From: Vreelandella nanhaiensis
GTDB lineage: Bacteria; Pseudomonadota; Gammaproteobacteria; Pseudomonadales; Halomonadaceae
Assembly: GCF_003990185.1 (NCBI RefSeq)
Contig: NZ_RZHF01000004.1
Coordinates: forward strand, 248,001-312,000
Direction: 5' to 3'
DNA length: 64,000 nt
Shown here: positions 25,983 through 35,536 of the stretch, piece after piece
Layout of the letters: each line of letters opens with the position of its first letter
Position numbering within the stretch: the stretch's first letter is position 1
Made by a program: the position numbers and the translations under genes
The notes under the pieces: generated by a model
What the model saw: the letters and a program-made list of their open reading frames with translations, nothing else
What the model was told of the DNA's origin: nothing
The model's database searches: none

Positions 25983-27983
25983 CTATTCATTCTGCGAAGG
26001 CCTTACCCTATACCGGGGTTTCTCCGCCTTTTGGTCGTTAGCTTTATCTGTAGTGTCATCTTGCCTGACAGCTTCGTCGCTCTCTTTATCGGTGCTTTGC
26101 TCTTCATCACCAGCGCCATCTTTCTCCGCCAAAGGTTCGCTCTGTTCTTTTTCTACATTCTCGTTCCGGCGTTCATGCGTTTCTGCGCTTTCTGTCTCAG
26201 CCGTATCTTCGTTATCTGAAGAAGGCGCCGTTTCATCCAAACGTTTTTCATCCTCCGCTCGCGATTTGCTCTCTTTATCGCTCGATGCCTGAACGCTGCT
26301 TGTCATCGGTTCGCCTTTAGCAACATCATGGTTGCTAATCACCACCACTTCACGCGGCCACCACTCGGGGTGATTATCGCGAATAAACGCCATTAACCGT
26401 TCACGAACCGTCATTTCCGCTGCCCAGCCCGCAAGCGGTTCCGATGCCATCAGATAACAGGTAACCGTTTGCGCCGTTGCGGTTTGCCCCGTGACGTAGC
26501 AAAGCAACTTGTGGTGCTCGACAATTGCGTCCTCTTCCTTGGCATACTCCAGAAACTTTTCTCTGATAAGTGAAATATCGGCGCTTAGGTGAAGAATCAG
26601 CTCCAAGCTTCGGTACATCTTGGCACTTTTAACCGAGAGGTTTTCAAAGGGTTTGGAGGTAAAGTAGGTAACCGGCACGATCAACCGCCGATCATCCCAC
26701 ACTCTCAAACTGATGAACGTGTAAAAAATGCCCTCTACATAGCACCACTGCCCTTCGAATATCACCAGATCGCCAATCCGAATGGGCTTGGCAAGTGAAA
26801 GCTGAAAAGAAGCGAGAATATTGCCCAGCACAGCCTGACCCGCAATACCCACAAGAACGGCCAGCACGCTGGCAGATGCCAGAATAGAGAGTCCCAGGGT
26901 TTCAAACAGCTGGATTTGGCTAAGCACATAAATAGAAACGGCAACGACGGTTAATAAAATGATGCCTCTGCGTAATGCGTACAGAGTGGTCAGTAACTTG
27001 CGCTCATCCTTGGGCTTGGTATCGTCAATTTCGCCGACCAATCGGCGCGTCATGCGTAGCATGATGGTATCCACCAGGCGCAGCGCAATCGTGCCCGCCC
27101 CCCAAGCCAACACCGCGATCAGCATGACCCGAAAGGTAGTGGTTGCAACGGCTGAAAAGGACACCACGTAATCAAGCAGCACCTGAGCGACCAGCGACAT
27201 GGTAATCAGTGATACCGGACTTTTGATTCGCGCCGCAAAAATACTTTGCGGGCCAGAGGGTAGCCAACGCGCGATTAACCCGACAAAGCTGTATATCCCC
27301 CACCCCACTAAAGCGATTATCAGTACAAACAGAGGGATGGCGATCCATTCCCAGAGGTTGAGCAGCCCTACCGAGGTTTTCAAATCCTCGGGAATATGCT
27401 CCTCCAGCATGGAGGGGCCATACTCTTCATAAAGCGTTGGGATTGCCGAAACGCTGTCCGGCATAACAAGCCAGATAGGGTCTTGATCTTCCACCCTATA
27501 TCGGCCCAATCGAATATCGTAGGCTTCGCCTTTGGCTTTGAGCGATGCCACCTCAATATCCCGGCGCGGCTCACCCGCCCTTGGGTTTTGCCCTGTTGGG
27601 TCTTCAATGGCTGCATCCTGGCGCCCGGAAAGGTCAGAGGCGTTTAACCACTCACCGCGCCGGAACACTTCAGCCAGTTGCTTGGCTAATTGCGCACCGC
27701 GTTCCTGCTGCTCGCTATCCTCAAAGGCAGAAAGGTTGAGCACATGCGCCGCCGCCGCAAACTCCTCTTCCTCTGTCAGCTGCAAAAAATTGCGCATCGC
27801 CTCACGCGGCGTTGACAGACTCATATCCTCGGGCGCTTCACCCAGCCCTGGGTTTAACTCGTCAACCGTGAACCAGCGGGCATCCTCGCTCTCTTCATTC
27901 TGCGCTTGCGCCAGACATACGCTGGAAAATGCGAGCATTACGACCAGTACTATCCATGCAGGCCACACGCTTTGTGCTTTCAT
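25983..27983 (-). CDS. MscS-family mechanosensitive channel, large form with acidic tail
   Basis: The protein of about 666 residues has a signal peptide, a periplasmic domain (about residues 30-200), several transmembrane helices and the MscS core, where the pore helix reads VLVGIAGQAVLGNILASFQL and is followed by the beta domain (PIRIGDLVIFEGQWCYVEGI). It opens under membrane tension to release osmolytes during hypo-osmotic shock. The last 115 residues are almost all charged (Glu, Asp, Lys, Ser repeats), a disordered cytoplasmic tail not found in short MscS. The start at 27983 (MKAQSVWPAW) gives a clean signal peptide with AAGG ahead; ATGs at 27998 and 28052 lack ribosome binding sites. Confidence 0.86.
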   Translation of the reverse strand: MKAQSVWPAWIVLVVMLAFSSVCLAQAQNEESEDARWFTVDELNPGLGEAPEDMSLSTPREAMRNFLQLTEEEEFAAAAHVLNLSAFEDSEQQERGAQLAKQLAEVFRRGEWLNASDLSGRQDAAIEDPTGQNPRAGEPRRDIEVASLKAKGEAYDIRLGRYRVEDQDPIWLVMPDSVSAIPTLYEEYGPSMLEEHIPEDLKTSVGLLNLWEWIAIPLFVLIIALVGWGIYSFVGLIARWLPSGPQSIFAARIKSPVSLITMSLVAQVLLDYVVSFSAVATTTFRVMLIAVLAWGAGTIALRLVDTIMLRMTRRLVGEIDDTKPKDERKLLTTLYALRRGIILLTVVAVSIYVLSQIQLFETLGLSILASASVLAVLVGIAGQAVLGNILASFQLSLAKPIRIGDLVIFEGQWCYVEGIFYTFISLRVWDDRRLIVPVTYFTSKPFENLSVKSAKMYRSLELILHLSADISLIREKFLEYAKEEDAIVEHHKLLCYVTGQTATAQTVTCYLMASEPLAGWAAEMTVRERLMAFIRDNHPEWWPREVVVISNHDVAKGEPMTSSVQASSDKESKSRAEDEKRLDETAPSSDNEDTAETESAETHERRNENVEKEQSEPLAEKDGAGDEEQSTDKESDEAVRQDDTTDKANDQKAEKPRYRVRPSQNE

Positions 27984-28348
27984 AATTGCCTTATCCATCC
28001 TGGGGCCTAAAGTTCTACACCAACTGTTAGCAGGTAATACTGAAATATCCATGTCAGTGAAGATGAAAAAACAAATTACAGCTTACGCTTATCAATGACG
28101 CAAGGCGACGTCCTCCCCCGCCACGGCCCACGGCAGGCGTCGGTTCGACCCGGCATATTCATGTTCAGTTCAGCTAATAAGGGGAAAGAAAATCGATTCG
28201 CTGGTGCGCTCCGGCATCGCTATGAGCGGTTATGAGCACGGCTGGATATGTACAAGGCGCTGGACCTGACGGTACAGAGCCTGGGGCGGGAGCGTTAACC
28301 AGTACTAGGAGGCCCAAAAGCCTACCCCGTGGGGTGGGCGTAATCGTG
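27984..28348. other. intergenic region with no recognised gene
   Basis: The stretch lies upstream of the MscS gene and downstream of the DUF1275 gene, both on the minus strand. Short protein-like frames occur around 28190-28300, but they lack starts and I cannot assign them. No terminator was identified for the DUF1275 gene. Confidence 0.3.
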
Positions 28349-29098
28349 TCATGCTCTTCTGACGACCGTCCACTTGCTTGCAGTACGCACCGTAATGGCA
28401 ATAGCGCTTGCGGCAACGATGATCAAAAAAGCGCCTACTCCCAGCATCGCCTTGAAGCCGAATAAATCGAACAACACCAACCCGACAGCACATCCGGTTA
28501 GAAATGAAAAAATCGTCGTTAAATGGGTGTGTAACTGCTTTTGGAAAAAGCGCCGGTCGAGCGATCCATCGCGTGACACGAATGATGACAAAAACGAACC
28601 TAGCGCGATGCCCGCGTCCGTCAGTGTGCCGGTCACGTGAGTCGATCTTACTCGACCATTGGACAGCTGCGTTGAGGTCGAGTTATGCACTCCCATCAAG
28701 AAGCCCAGCGTTATCAGTACTTCCGAGTTGGAGTGTGTCGAGTACAGCAGAACTTGAAGCAGCGACACCGCAGTCAGTGCCACGCCTTCCGCCAGAAGAA
28801 TCAGGCAGAAGATGGTTCTGATTTTTTGACCCGCGATGACGGCCATGCGGGCAAGCATACCCCCCATTACGAAGGCGATGAGCAGGGTGGCCAGAAATAG
28901 AAAACCATACGTGTCGGAGTTGGCCACTTCACTCGGTATTAGTGAGACGTTGCCACTCATATGGGATGGAAGAAAACCAAAGGCGCCCAGCGCCATGGCA
29001 TTGAGGATACCCGCAGCTGTCGCCAGCACCAGTGCTAGATAGCGGTCTTCGGCATGGGATCGAGCTTTCTTCTTTTTGATCAGCACAATAGTCTCCAA
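28349..29098 (-). CDS. DUF1275 (YoaK-type) membrane protein
   Basis: The 249-residue inner-membrane protein has about six to seven helices. Family signatures are ATAAGILNAMALGAFGFLPS followed by HMSGN near the N-terminus, and GVHNSTSTQLSN with RSTHVTGTLTDAGIALGS in the middle. No biochemical function is established for this family. It is divergent from the AaeXAB-like operon with about 270 bases between them. A basic Lys-rich cytoplasmic N-terminus (IKKKKARSHAEDR) fits a positive-inside orientation. Confidence 0.85.
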   Translation of the reverse strand: METIVLIKKKKARSHAEDRYLALVLATAAGILNAMALGAFGFLPSHMSGNVSLIPSEVANSDTYGFLFLATLLIAFVMGGMLARMAVIAGQKIRTIFCLILLAEGVALTAVSLLQVLLYSTHSNSEVLITLGFLMGVHNSTSTQLSNGRVRSTHVTGTLTDAGIALGSFLSSFVSRDGSLDRRFFQKQLHTHLTTIFSFLTGCAVGLVLFDLFGFKAMLGVGAFLIIVAASAIAITVRTASKWTVVRRA

Positions 29099-29368
29099 CT
29101 ACCTGACTGACAGTGAGTTATTACGATGTTAATACTAAAGAATAGTTCTAATTTATCTAATTAAGAAAGTACTACCTTTCTAAATACTGACTTCAGACGT
29201 AAAAAACCACCAAGCCGTGTAGGCGACTCTGCTCTCGCTTCGTCCACTTATAAGGCAAAATTCGTTTAAGCTCTCTATGCTATAAAGAGAGCGAAACATC
29301 GAGTATCTAGCAAATAACCCACTAAACTTTTGTCTCTTTACATGACTTCTGGCCACGTTAAGGGTGTT

Positions 29369-29587
29369 ATGGGTCTTCAAGAAATCACTTTTGGCGGCAT
29401 TTATCTCAGCCCATTGCTGATTTACGCATTGATTGGGTTTATCGCCACTCTGGTGACCCGCTCATTGCTCCATTGGATAGTCGGGCAGACTGCGCTGTGG
29501 TACGAGGCATGGTTCGATATTTCTCTTTTTATCATTTTCACAGCATCCACCACCTTCATTTTTACCATTCTTCTTGAGAGCCCTTAA
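29369..29587 (+). CDS. DUF1656 small inner-membrane protein (AaeX-like)
   Basis: The 72-residue protein has two transmembrane helices (LSPLLIYALIGFIATLVTRS and FDISLFIIFTASTTFIF). DUF1656 proteins such as AaeX accompany HlyD/FUSC efflux pairs. The start at 29369 has AAGGG five bases upstream and gives the usual length; an upstream ATG at 29342 is less likely. Its stop codon overlaps the start of the HlyD gene (TAATG), so the genes are translationally coupled. It probably assists pump assembly, though its exact task is unknown. Confidence 0.85.
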   Translation: MGLQEITFGGIYLSPLLIYALIGFIATLVTRSLLHWIVGQTALWYEAWFDISLFIIFTASTTFIFTILLESP

Positions 29588-30459
29588 TGCGCCCTTCGCT
29601 TCGCATTCTGCTTACCTTGGTTATAGTCGCAATTGCTATTGCCGCTGGCACCTGGCTATGGCGCTACTACCTTTATACGCCTTGGACGCGCGACGCCCGT
29701 GTGCATGCTGAGGTGATCACCATTGCCCCCGATGTCTCCGGCTGGGTACGTACCCTTAACGTGGCCGATACCGATTATGTTGCTCAAGGCGATACTCTGT
29801 TCGAGATCGACGATGCGCGCTATCAAGCGGCGGTGAATAAAGCCCAGGCAACGGTGGAACACCGCCAGGCAACGCTTGAGCTCAACCGGGCCGAAGAGGG
29901 CCGCCGCAATCAGCTGCGCAATAGCCAGGCGATTAGCGCCGAGGACCAACAGGTTGCCCAGGTGAATTCGCGCATTGCCGCTGCCGACCTTCAGCAGGCG
30001 GAGGCCGATCTGGCAAGCGCCCAGCTTGATCTGGAGAGAACCCGGATCGCTGCGCCGGTAAGTGGGCATGTGCTTAATGTGCAGTTTTCGGCAGGCAACT
30101 ACGTCAACCGAGGCAGTTCGGTACTGGCGCTGATCGCCGCCAACTCCTACTACGTGGTGGGGTATTTTGAGGAGACCAAAATATCCACGATCAACGTGGG
30201 CGATCCGGTGGATGTCGTTTTAATGAACGGCGATACGCACCTGAACGGCCATGTAGCGGGTATTGGCCGAGGCATCGCCGACAGCAACACCAACCTGAAC
30301 CAGCAGCTTCTGCCCCAGGTCTCGCCTACGTTTAACTGGGTACGCCTGGCGCAGCGCATCCCGGTACGTATTGCCCTGGATGAAATTCCCGATGAAACGC
30401 TGCTGAGTGTAGGCATGACGGCAACCGTTCGCGTCCGCCCTGCCGACCAGCCTGAGTAA
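29587..30459 (+). CDS. HlyD/EmrA-type periplasmic adaptor (AaeA-like)
   Basis: The 290-residue adaptor bridges the inner-membrane FUSC pump to an outer-membrane channel. It has one N-terminal transmembrane helix (about residues 8-28), a split biotinyl-lipoyl domain (VSGWVRTLNVADTDYVAQGD and RIAAPVSGHVLNVQFSAGNY), a coiled-coil hairpin at about residues 85-140 and a beta-barrel domain. The layout and WTRDARVHAEVI near residue 37 match AaeA of the aromatic-acid efflux system. It is the second gene of a tight three-gene operon. Confidence 0.88.
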   Translation: MRPSLRILLTLVIVAIAIAAGTWLWRYYLYTPWTRDARVHAEVITIAPDVSGWVRTLNVADTDYVAQGDTLFEIDDARYQAAVNKAQATVEHRQATLELNRAEEGRRNQLRNSQAISAEDQQVAQVNSRIAAADLQQAEADLASAQLDLERTRIAAPVSGHVLNVQFSAGNYVNRGSSVLALIAANSYYVVGYFEETKISTINVGDPVDVVLMNGDTHLNGHVAGIGRGIADSNTNLNQQLLPQVSPTFNWVRLAQRIPVRIALDEIPDETLLSVGMTATVRVRPADQPE

Positions 30460-30462
30460 ACC

Positions 30463-32544
30463 ATGTCGCCGTTTGTTCAAACGTATCTAATGCCCAACGC
30501 CACGGCGGTTAAATTTGCCATAAAGACCACCCTGGCGATGATGCTCGCGCTCTATGTGGCGCTCTGGTTTGACCTCGAACGCCCCTACTGGGCGCTTATG
30601 TCGGCGGCGTTTCTACAGGTTCGCCCGATGAGTGGCATGGTGATTGAAAAAGGTATCTGCCAGCTTGGCGGCACCTTTATCGGCGCCGTGGTGGGCATCG
30701 TTATCATGGCCTTGTTCGCCCAGGCGCGTATACCGGCGCTGATTACCCTGACCGGCTGGATCATGCTGTGTACCTATGTTGGCTCGCTATGGCGTAACAA
30801 CTACACCTACGGCTGCCTGATGGCCGCGGTGACCGCCATGCTGATTGTGGTCATATCCAGCGGTAGCACGCCCGCAGGGATTTTCGATATCGCAGTGGCA
30901 CGCCTTTCTGAACTGGGGCTGGGCGCGGTCTGCGCAATGCTGGTCAGCTCGCTGCTATGGCCATCCCACGTGGGAACGCACCTGGCGACCCAAGCTGATA
31001 GCGTAATCAACGAAGCCTTCGAGCATGCCGCTCTGCGCTTAGAGGCAAGCGATGATATCCCTGCAATGCAGAAGGCCCTGCGAGGCAGTTTAGGACCGTT
31101 AACCCAACTTGAATCCGATAGCCAAGCTGCCCGCTTCGAAGGCCCGGCAGGCCCAGGTCGCGTGCGCGCGACCCATGTACTGACGCGACGCACGCTGCGC
31201 TTTTTCGCCAACTTACAGGCGCTCCATCAACTCATGCACGACCATGCCGATCGGCTTGATCCACAAAGCCTTAAGCTGGCGTGTCAGGTGGCGCGAGGTT
31301 TTCGTGATGCCGAGCACAACAAAGGCGTTGCTGAAGCCAGAAAAACGCTTCAGGCGCTACGCCATGTGGTACATGAAAATAACGAGGAAACCACCTTAGC
31401 ACCGCTGGACCGCCGCTTGCGTCTAGGGCTACGTGAATCTATTGGCCACGCCATGGTGATGCTTGACGCCCGCGAAGCGATAGCCTCCCCCGGGCGCTAT
31501 CAATTGCGCTCATCGCCGCTGGCCTGGCACCGTGATCACCTCGCCGCGAGTATCAATGCGATACGCTCAGGAATTGTGTTCTCGCTGCTCGCGGTTTTCT
31601 GGATTGTTACCGCCTGGCAGAGTGCCATGATCGCCATGATGCTGGGCACACTGTTCTCCGCCTTCTTCGCCAGCCGCGAAAACCCGGTGGCGATTACCAT
31701 GATGTTTTACAAGGGCATGCTGGCGGCGATTCCCAGCGCTTTTTTATTTGGCCATGTACTGCTCTCTCAAGCCAATAGCTTTCCACTGTTGGCGCTCATT
31801 TTCGGAACACCGCTGTTTTTAGGCTTATTAGGCGCGACCAACCCAGCCACGATGGGCTACTGCCTAGCCTTCACCATCTTCAATATTCTGCTGACGATGC
31901 CCGGCAATGGTATGGATTTCTCGTTCGACAGTTTTGCTAACAGGGTAGTGGCTGTGGTTATTGGGCTGACCTGCGTAGTGATGGGCTTTCGCCTGCTGCC
32001 AGGGCTGGGCACTCGGCTTCGGCGGCGGCGTCTGATCAAGGCAATATCCAATGATATACACGAGCTTAGACGACGTTCAATTCGCGATGCTGAAACCCGC
32101 TTTAGCGGCCATATGGCAGACCGTCTTCTGCACCTGGCCCAGCACGACGATATGCTGCCCGAAGAACAGCGCCATCTGTTTATTCTTGGCCTGACCGGGC
32201 TTGATTTAGGCACCGCCACGCTGCGCCTGCGCGACCGGCTTGACGATGCGCCGCACCCGCTTATCCGCCAAGCGCATCAAAATGTGCTGCGTGCATTAGC
32301 TGTCGGTTTTCAAGACAGCGCCACCGGCCACCCGCCGCAAGGTATTCGTGAAGCGGGTAAACAGCTGGAAGACGCCATTGCAACCCACGGCGATATTCCC
32401 GCCGACCGCCGCGTCCTGCTGGAAGGCCTGATTGAGCGCCTGGAACTCTCGCTTGAGCGCTTGGCGTGCATTATGGCAGAACGCCCGCAGCGTAAGCCTA
32501 AACTACCGGCCAAGCACTTTGCTCAAGAAGTAAAAGACCACTAA
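30463..32544 (+). CDS. FUSC-family aromatic-acid-type efflux pump (AaeB-like)
   Basis: The 693-residue inner-membrane protein has two bundles of about five to six helices (residues 15-165 and 355-510), each followed by a soluble helical domain, as in AaeB/FusC proteins. The YVALWFDLERPYWALMSAAF stretch is the FUSC signature. It should pump out aromatic carboxylic acids or similar metabolites together with the adaptor three bases upstream. No outer-membrane channel gene is in the operon. No LysR regulator lies beside it, unlike aaeR in E. coli, so its control is unclear. Confidence 0.87.
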   Translation: MSPFVQTYLMPNATAVKFAIKTTLAMMLALYVALWFDLERPYWALMSAAFLQVRPMSGMVIEKGICQLGGTFIGAVVGIVIMALFAQARIPALITLTGWIMLCTYVGSLWRNNYTYGCLMAAVTAMLIVVISSGSTPAGIFDIAVARLSELGLGAVCAMLVSSLLWPSHVGTHLATQADSVINEAFEHAALRLEASDDIPAMQKALRGSLGPLTQLESDSQAARFEGPAGPGRVRATHVLTRRTLRFFANLQALHQLMHDHADRLDPQSLKLACQVARGFRDAEHNKGVAEARKTLQALRHVVHENNEETTLAPLDRRLRLGLRESIGHAMVMLDAREAIASPGRYQLRSSPLAWHRDHLAASINAIRSGIVFSLLAVFWIVTAWQSAMIAMMLGTLFSAFFASRENPVAITMMFYKGMLAAIPSAFLFGHVLLSQANSFPLLALIFGTPLFLGLLGATNPATMGYCLAFTIFNILLTMPGNGMDFSFDSFANRVVAVVIGLTCVVMGFRLLPGLGTRLRRRRLIKAISNDIHELRRRSIRDAETRFSGHMADRLLHLAQHDDMLPEEQRHLFILGLTGLDLGTATLRLRDRLDDAPHPLIRQAHQNVLRALAVGFQDSATGHPPQGIREAGKQLEDAIATHGDIPADRRVLLEGLIERLELSLERLACIMAERPQRKPKLPAKHFAQEVKDH

Positions 32545-32618
32545 ACACGTTACCGAGATTGCTGATGCTTTACCGGTAGAAGTGAAGGAATTTGGTCACT
32601 CAGCAATGGAGGTGCTAC

Positions 32619-33755
32619 ATGTCTCGTCCACGCAGAGTCTGGCTCGCGGTAGCTGCTATGTTCTTTCTCAATGGCGGACTGTTCGGCACCTGGGCTTCGC
32701 GCATCCCTACGGTAGCGTTGCACCACGACCTGGATGGGGTACAGCTCGGCCTATTGCTGCTCGTGCTGGCTTCCGGCGCTCTGATCTCGTTTCCATTGGC
32801 TGGCAGGGCCTCAGATACTTTCGGCGCTGCGCGCGCGACACTCGCGATTGCCGCCGCCTATACTCTTGCCCTAGTGCTGATCGCTTGTGCTTTCAATCTC
32901 TGGCTGACGGCGGCGGCGCTGTTTCTCTTTGGTGCCGGCCATGGTGCTATGGATGTCACTATGAACAGTTGGGCCGGCGAGGCGGAGCGCTTCATCGAAA
33001 AGCCGGTTATGTCATCGTTTCACGCCATGTGGAGCCTGGGAGCGGGCATTGGTGCCGCGGCGGGCTATATGGCGGTCAGCTTGGAACTGTCACTGCTTAC
33101 CCACTTTTCGCTCATCGGTATTGCGATGTACGTGAGCATGATCTGGCTTGGGAGTATCGGCTGGCAATCTGAAACGCGGCCGCGCTTGGCAGGTGCGAAA
33201 CGCTTTCCCCTGCCCCATGGTGTTCTACTTTGGGTCGGGATTATCGCCCTGTGTGCCTCACTCGGCGAAGGCGCCGTTGCCGATTGGAGTGCGCTGTTTC
33301 TAGTCACCGTCACATCGGCGACCACGGCCCAGGGAGCAATAGGATACGCCGTATTCTCGCTGGCAATGGTCATCATGCGTTTGATCGGCGGCAGCGTGAT
33401 TTCCCGGCTAGGCCCGGCAAACGCGGCACGCTTTGCCGGGTGCTCGGCCACCATCGGCGTGCTTCTCGCCGTAATTCCCGCCGACTTCATGGCAGCACTG
33501 CTTGGCTTCTTCTTCCTTGGTATCGGCTACGCGCTCATTATGCCGCTGGCATTTTCGCGCGCGGCCAACGACCCTGATATGCCACCCGGTGCCGCCATCG
33601 CAAGCGTAGCGACCCTGGGCTATGGCGGTATGCTGCTCGGGCCGCCGTTGATCGGCTTTACCGCCCACTTTGTCACGCTGCACTATGCCTTCGGGCTACT
33701 TGGCCTGCTGGCACTGTGCATCGTGTTCATTGCCTCATCACTCGAGCGCTTCTAG
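32619..33755 (+). CDS. MFS transporter, YbjJ-like
   Basis: The 378-residue inner-membrane carrier has 12 predicted helices. The N-terminal MFFLNGGLFGTWASRIPTVA, the GHGAMDVTMNSWA stretch and the MSSFHAMWSLGAGIGAAAGY stretch resemble YbjJ and related fucose/sugar-type MFS carriers of unproven substrate. The ATG at 32619 has GGAGG six bases upstream; an upstream start at 32592 is not supported. It follows the FUSC operon by about 75 bases, so it might be co-transcribed. It converges on mdaB. Confidence 0.82.
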   Translation: MSRPRRVWLAVAAMFFLNGGLFGTWASRIPTVALHHDLDGVQLGLLLLVLASGALISFPLAGRASDTFGAARATLAIAAAYTLALVLIACAFNLWLTAAALFLFGAGHGAMDVTMNSWAGEAERFIEKPVMSSFHAMWSLGAGIGAAAGYMAVSLELSLLTHFSLIGIAMYVSMIWLGSIGWQSETRPRLAGAKRFPLPHGVLLWVGIIALCASLGEGAVADWSALFLVTVTSATTAQGAIGYAVFSLAMVIMRLIGGSVISRLGPANAARFAGCSATIGVLLAVIPADFMAALLGFFFLGIGYALIMPLAFSRAANDPDMPPGAAIASVATLGYGGMLLGPPLIGFTAHFVTLHYAFGLLGLLALCIVFIASSLERF

Positions 33756-33802
33756 CGCCTGCTCAGCAAGCGCTGATGTCAGCTAAGCCACGGGCAAATC
33801 GT

Positions 33803-34381
33803 TTAGCCAAACAGGTGCGTCAGGTGCTGGGCGTAAGCGGCCATATCGCGCTCGACGTCCGGCGCCTTGATTACATCGTTGGCGATAAAAGTGGGCAGCG
33901 CTTCCAGGCCAATAAACTCCTGAGACTTGTGGAACGGGAAGTAAACGCCATCGACACCACGCCCTTCAAAGAAGTTATCCGCTTCATCGAAGGCAACCAG
34001 CGGCGCATTCCAGGTGAGCGACAGCATATAACGACGCCCTTGCAACAAACCACCGCTGCCGTATTGCTTGGTGGGGTCCTGACGTGAGCGGCCGTCGCTG
34101 GCATAGAGCGAGCCGTGCCCGGCGGTGAAGACTTCATCAATGTAGCGTTTAACGGTCCAGGGCGCGCCCATCCACCAGCCTGGCATCTGGTAAACGATGG
34201 TGTCCGCCCAGAGGAATTTTTCCACCTCGGCCTCTACCTCGTACCCCTGCTCAATCACCGTCTCGCGAACCTCATGGCTCTGCTCGGCTAACGTACGCCA
34301 CGCGACATCATGCAGGGTATTGTTGAGTTCACCGCCAGAATGGGCGAACGGCTTGCCGCCATTGATTAACAGAATCTTCAT
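33803..34381 (-). CDS. mdaB: NADPH:quinone reductase MdaB
   Basis: The 192-residue flavodoxin-fold FAD enzyme reduces quinones by two electrons with NADPH and so avoids semiquinone radicals. It is near-colinear with E. coli MdaB (193 residues), sharing QMPGWWMGAPWTVKRYIDEV, GHGSLYASDGRSRQDP and LPTFIANDVIKAPDVERDM. It is divergent from a LysR gene 180 bases away, which probably controls it in response to quinones or electrophiles. The gene ends near the convergent MFS gene. Confidence 0.92.
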   Translation of the reverse strand: MKILLINGGKPFAHSGGELNNTLHDVAWRTLAEQSHEVRETVIEQGYEVEAEVEKFLWADTIVYQMPGWWMGAPWTVKRYIDEVFTAGHGSLYASDGRSRQDPTKQYGSGGLLQGRRYMLSLTWNAPLVAFDEADNFFEGRGVDGVYFPFHKSQEFIGLEALPTFIANDVIKAPDVERDMAAYAQHLTHLFG

Positions 34382-34561
34382 CGTTAAAACCTCTTACCTA
34401 ATAGATGACCTTGCCTGCCAATGGGCGATAACCCTACTAGCATGGCTTGAATGTTACCTATTATGGGATGCTCATAGACATGGAAAAACCCGCCGCTTGG
34501 CAATAGACTTTTGATATAAAATCAACAGCCGTGTTTAAACTCAACAGGTGTGAGAAACGCC

Positions 34562-35464
34562 ATGAAAACCACACTCGAAGAGCAGCAGGCATTTATCACC
34601 GTGGTGGACAGCGGTTCGATCACCGGCGCCGCCGAACGGTTGGGCATTACGGTGTCGGGCGTTAGCCGGGCGCTTAATCGCCTGGAACGCAAACTTGGCG
34701 CCACCCTATTGCGCCGAACCACGCGTCGCTTGGAGCTAACCGAAGAGGGAGAAACGTTTTTAGATCACTGCCGCCGCATCCTGACTGCGGTAGAGGCCGC
34801 GGAAGAGTCGGTTCAGGATCGCCACGGCCAGCCTCAAGGACGGCTGCGAGTGAATGCCGCGCCCAGTTTCATGCAGTTTGTCATTGTTCCGGTACTCGGT
34901 GAGTTTCGCGCCCGCTATCCAGACATTACGCTGCAGCTGGATACCCACGACCGTTTTGTTGACCTGTTGGAACAGCGTGTGGACCTCGCCATTCGTATTG
35001 GAGAGCTGGACGACTCTTCGCTGCATGCTCGGCGCCTGGGCCATAGCCCGCTTCGCCTGCTGGCAAGCCCCGCTTACCTTGAGCGCGCAGGCATTCCACA
35101 AGCTATTGAAGACCTTGAGCACCACAGTCTGCTTGGCTTCAGCCAGCTTGAACACCTTAACCACTGGCCGCTGCGCCGTGCCGATGGTGAATGCTTACAC
35201 ATTACACCCGCCCTCTCCGCCTCCAGCGGCAGCACGCTCATTGAGCTAGCGCTTAATGGCGAAGGGATCGTTTGCCTTGCCGACTTCATGACCATCAAGC
35301 CCCGCAAAGCAGGTGCATTGGTCGATGTACTGCCCCATTATACCGAACTTCAAATGCAGGCCATCAATGCTGTCTACTACCGCCAGGCCACGCTATCCCA
35401 GCGCGCCCGGCTATTTATGGATTTCCTGGCCGAACGCTTGCCAGGAGAGTATTTGCAGGGTTGA
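34562..35464 (+). CDS. LysR-family regulator adjacent to mdaB
   Basis: The protein of 300 residues has a winged helix-turn-helix at residues 5-62 (GSITGAAERLGITVSGVSRA) and a LysR effector domain. Within the LysR family it resembles the DsdC/AaeR-like group with short linker LLRRTTRRLELTEEGETFLDHC. The ATG at 34562 gives the standard N-terminus (MKTTLEEQQAFITVVDSG); a GTG at 34550 is possible. Its divergence from mdaB suggests it senses quinones or oxidative stress and controls mdaB. No exact operator was pinned down. Confidence 0.88.
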   Translation: MKTTLEEQQAFITVVDSGSITGAAERLGITVSGVSRALNRLERKLGATLLRRTTRRLELTEEGETFLDHCRRILTAVEAAEESVQDRHGQPQGRLRVNAAPSFMQFVIVPVLGEFRARYPDITLQLDTHDRFVDLLEQRVDLAIRIGELDDSSLHARRLGHSPLRLLASPAYLERAGIPQAIEDLEHHSLLGFSQLEHLNHWPLRRADGECLHITPALSASSGSTLIELALNGEGIVCLADFMTIKPRKAGALVDVLPHYTELQMQAINAVYYRQATLSQRARLFMDFLAERLPGEYLQG

Positions 35465-35536
35465 AACTGCTAAGAGCGAATTAAGGTTTCTGGGATAAAG
35501 TATCCAGTCATTCTGGCCTAGCGCCCTATATTCACC

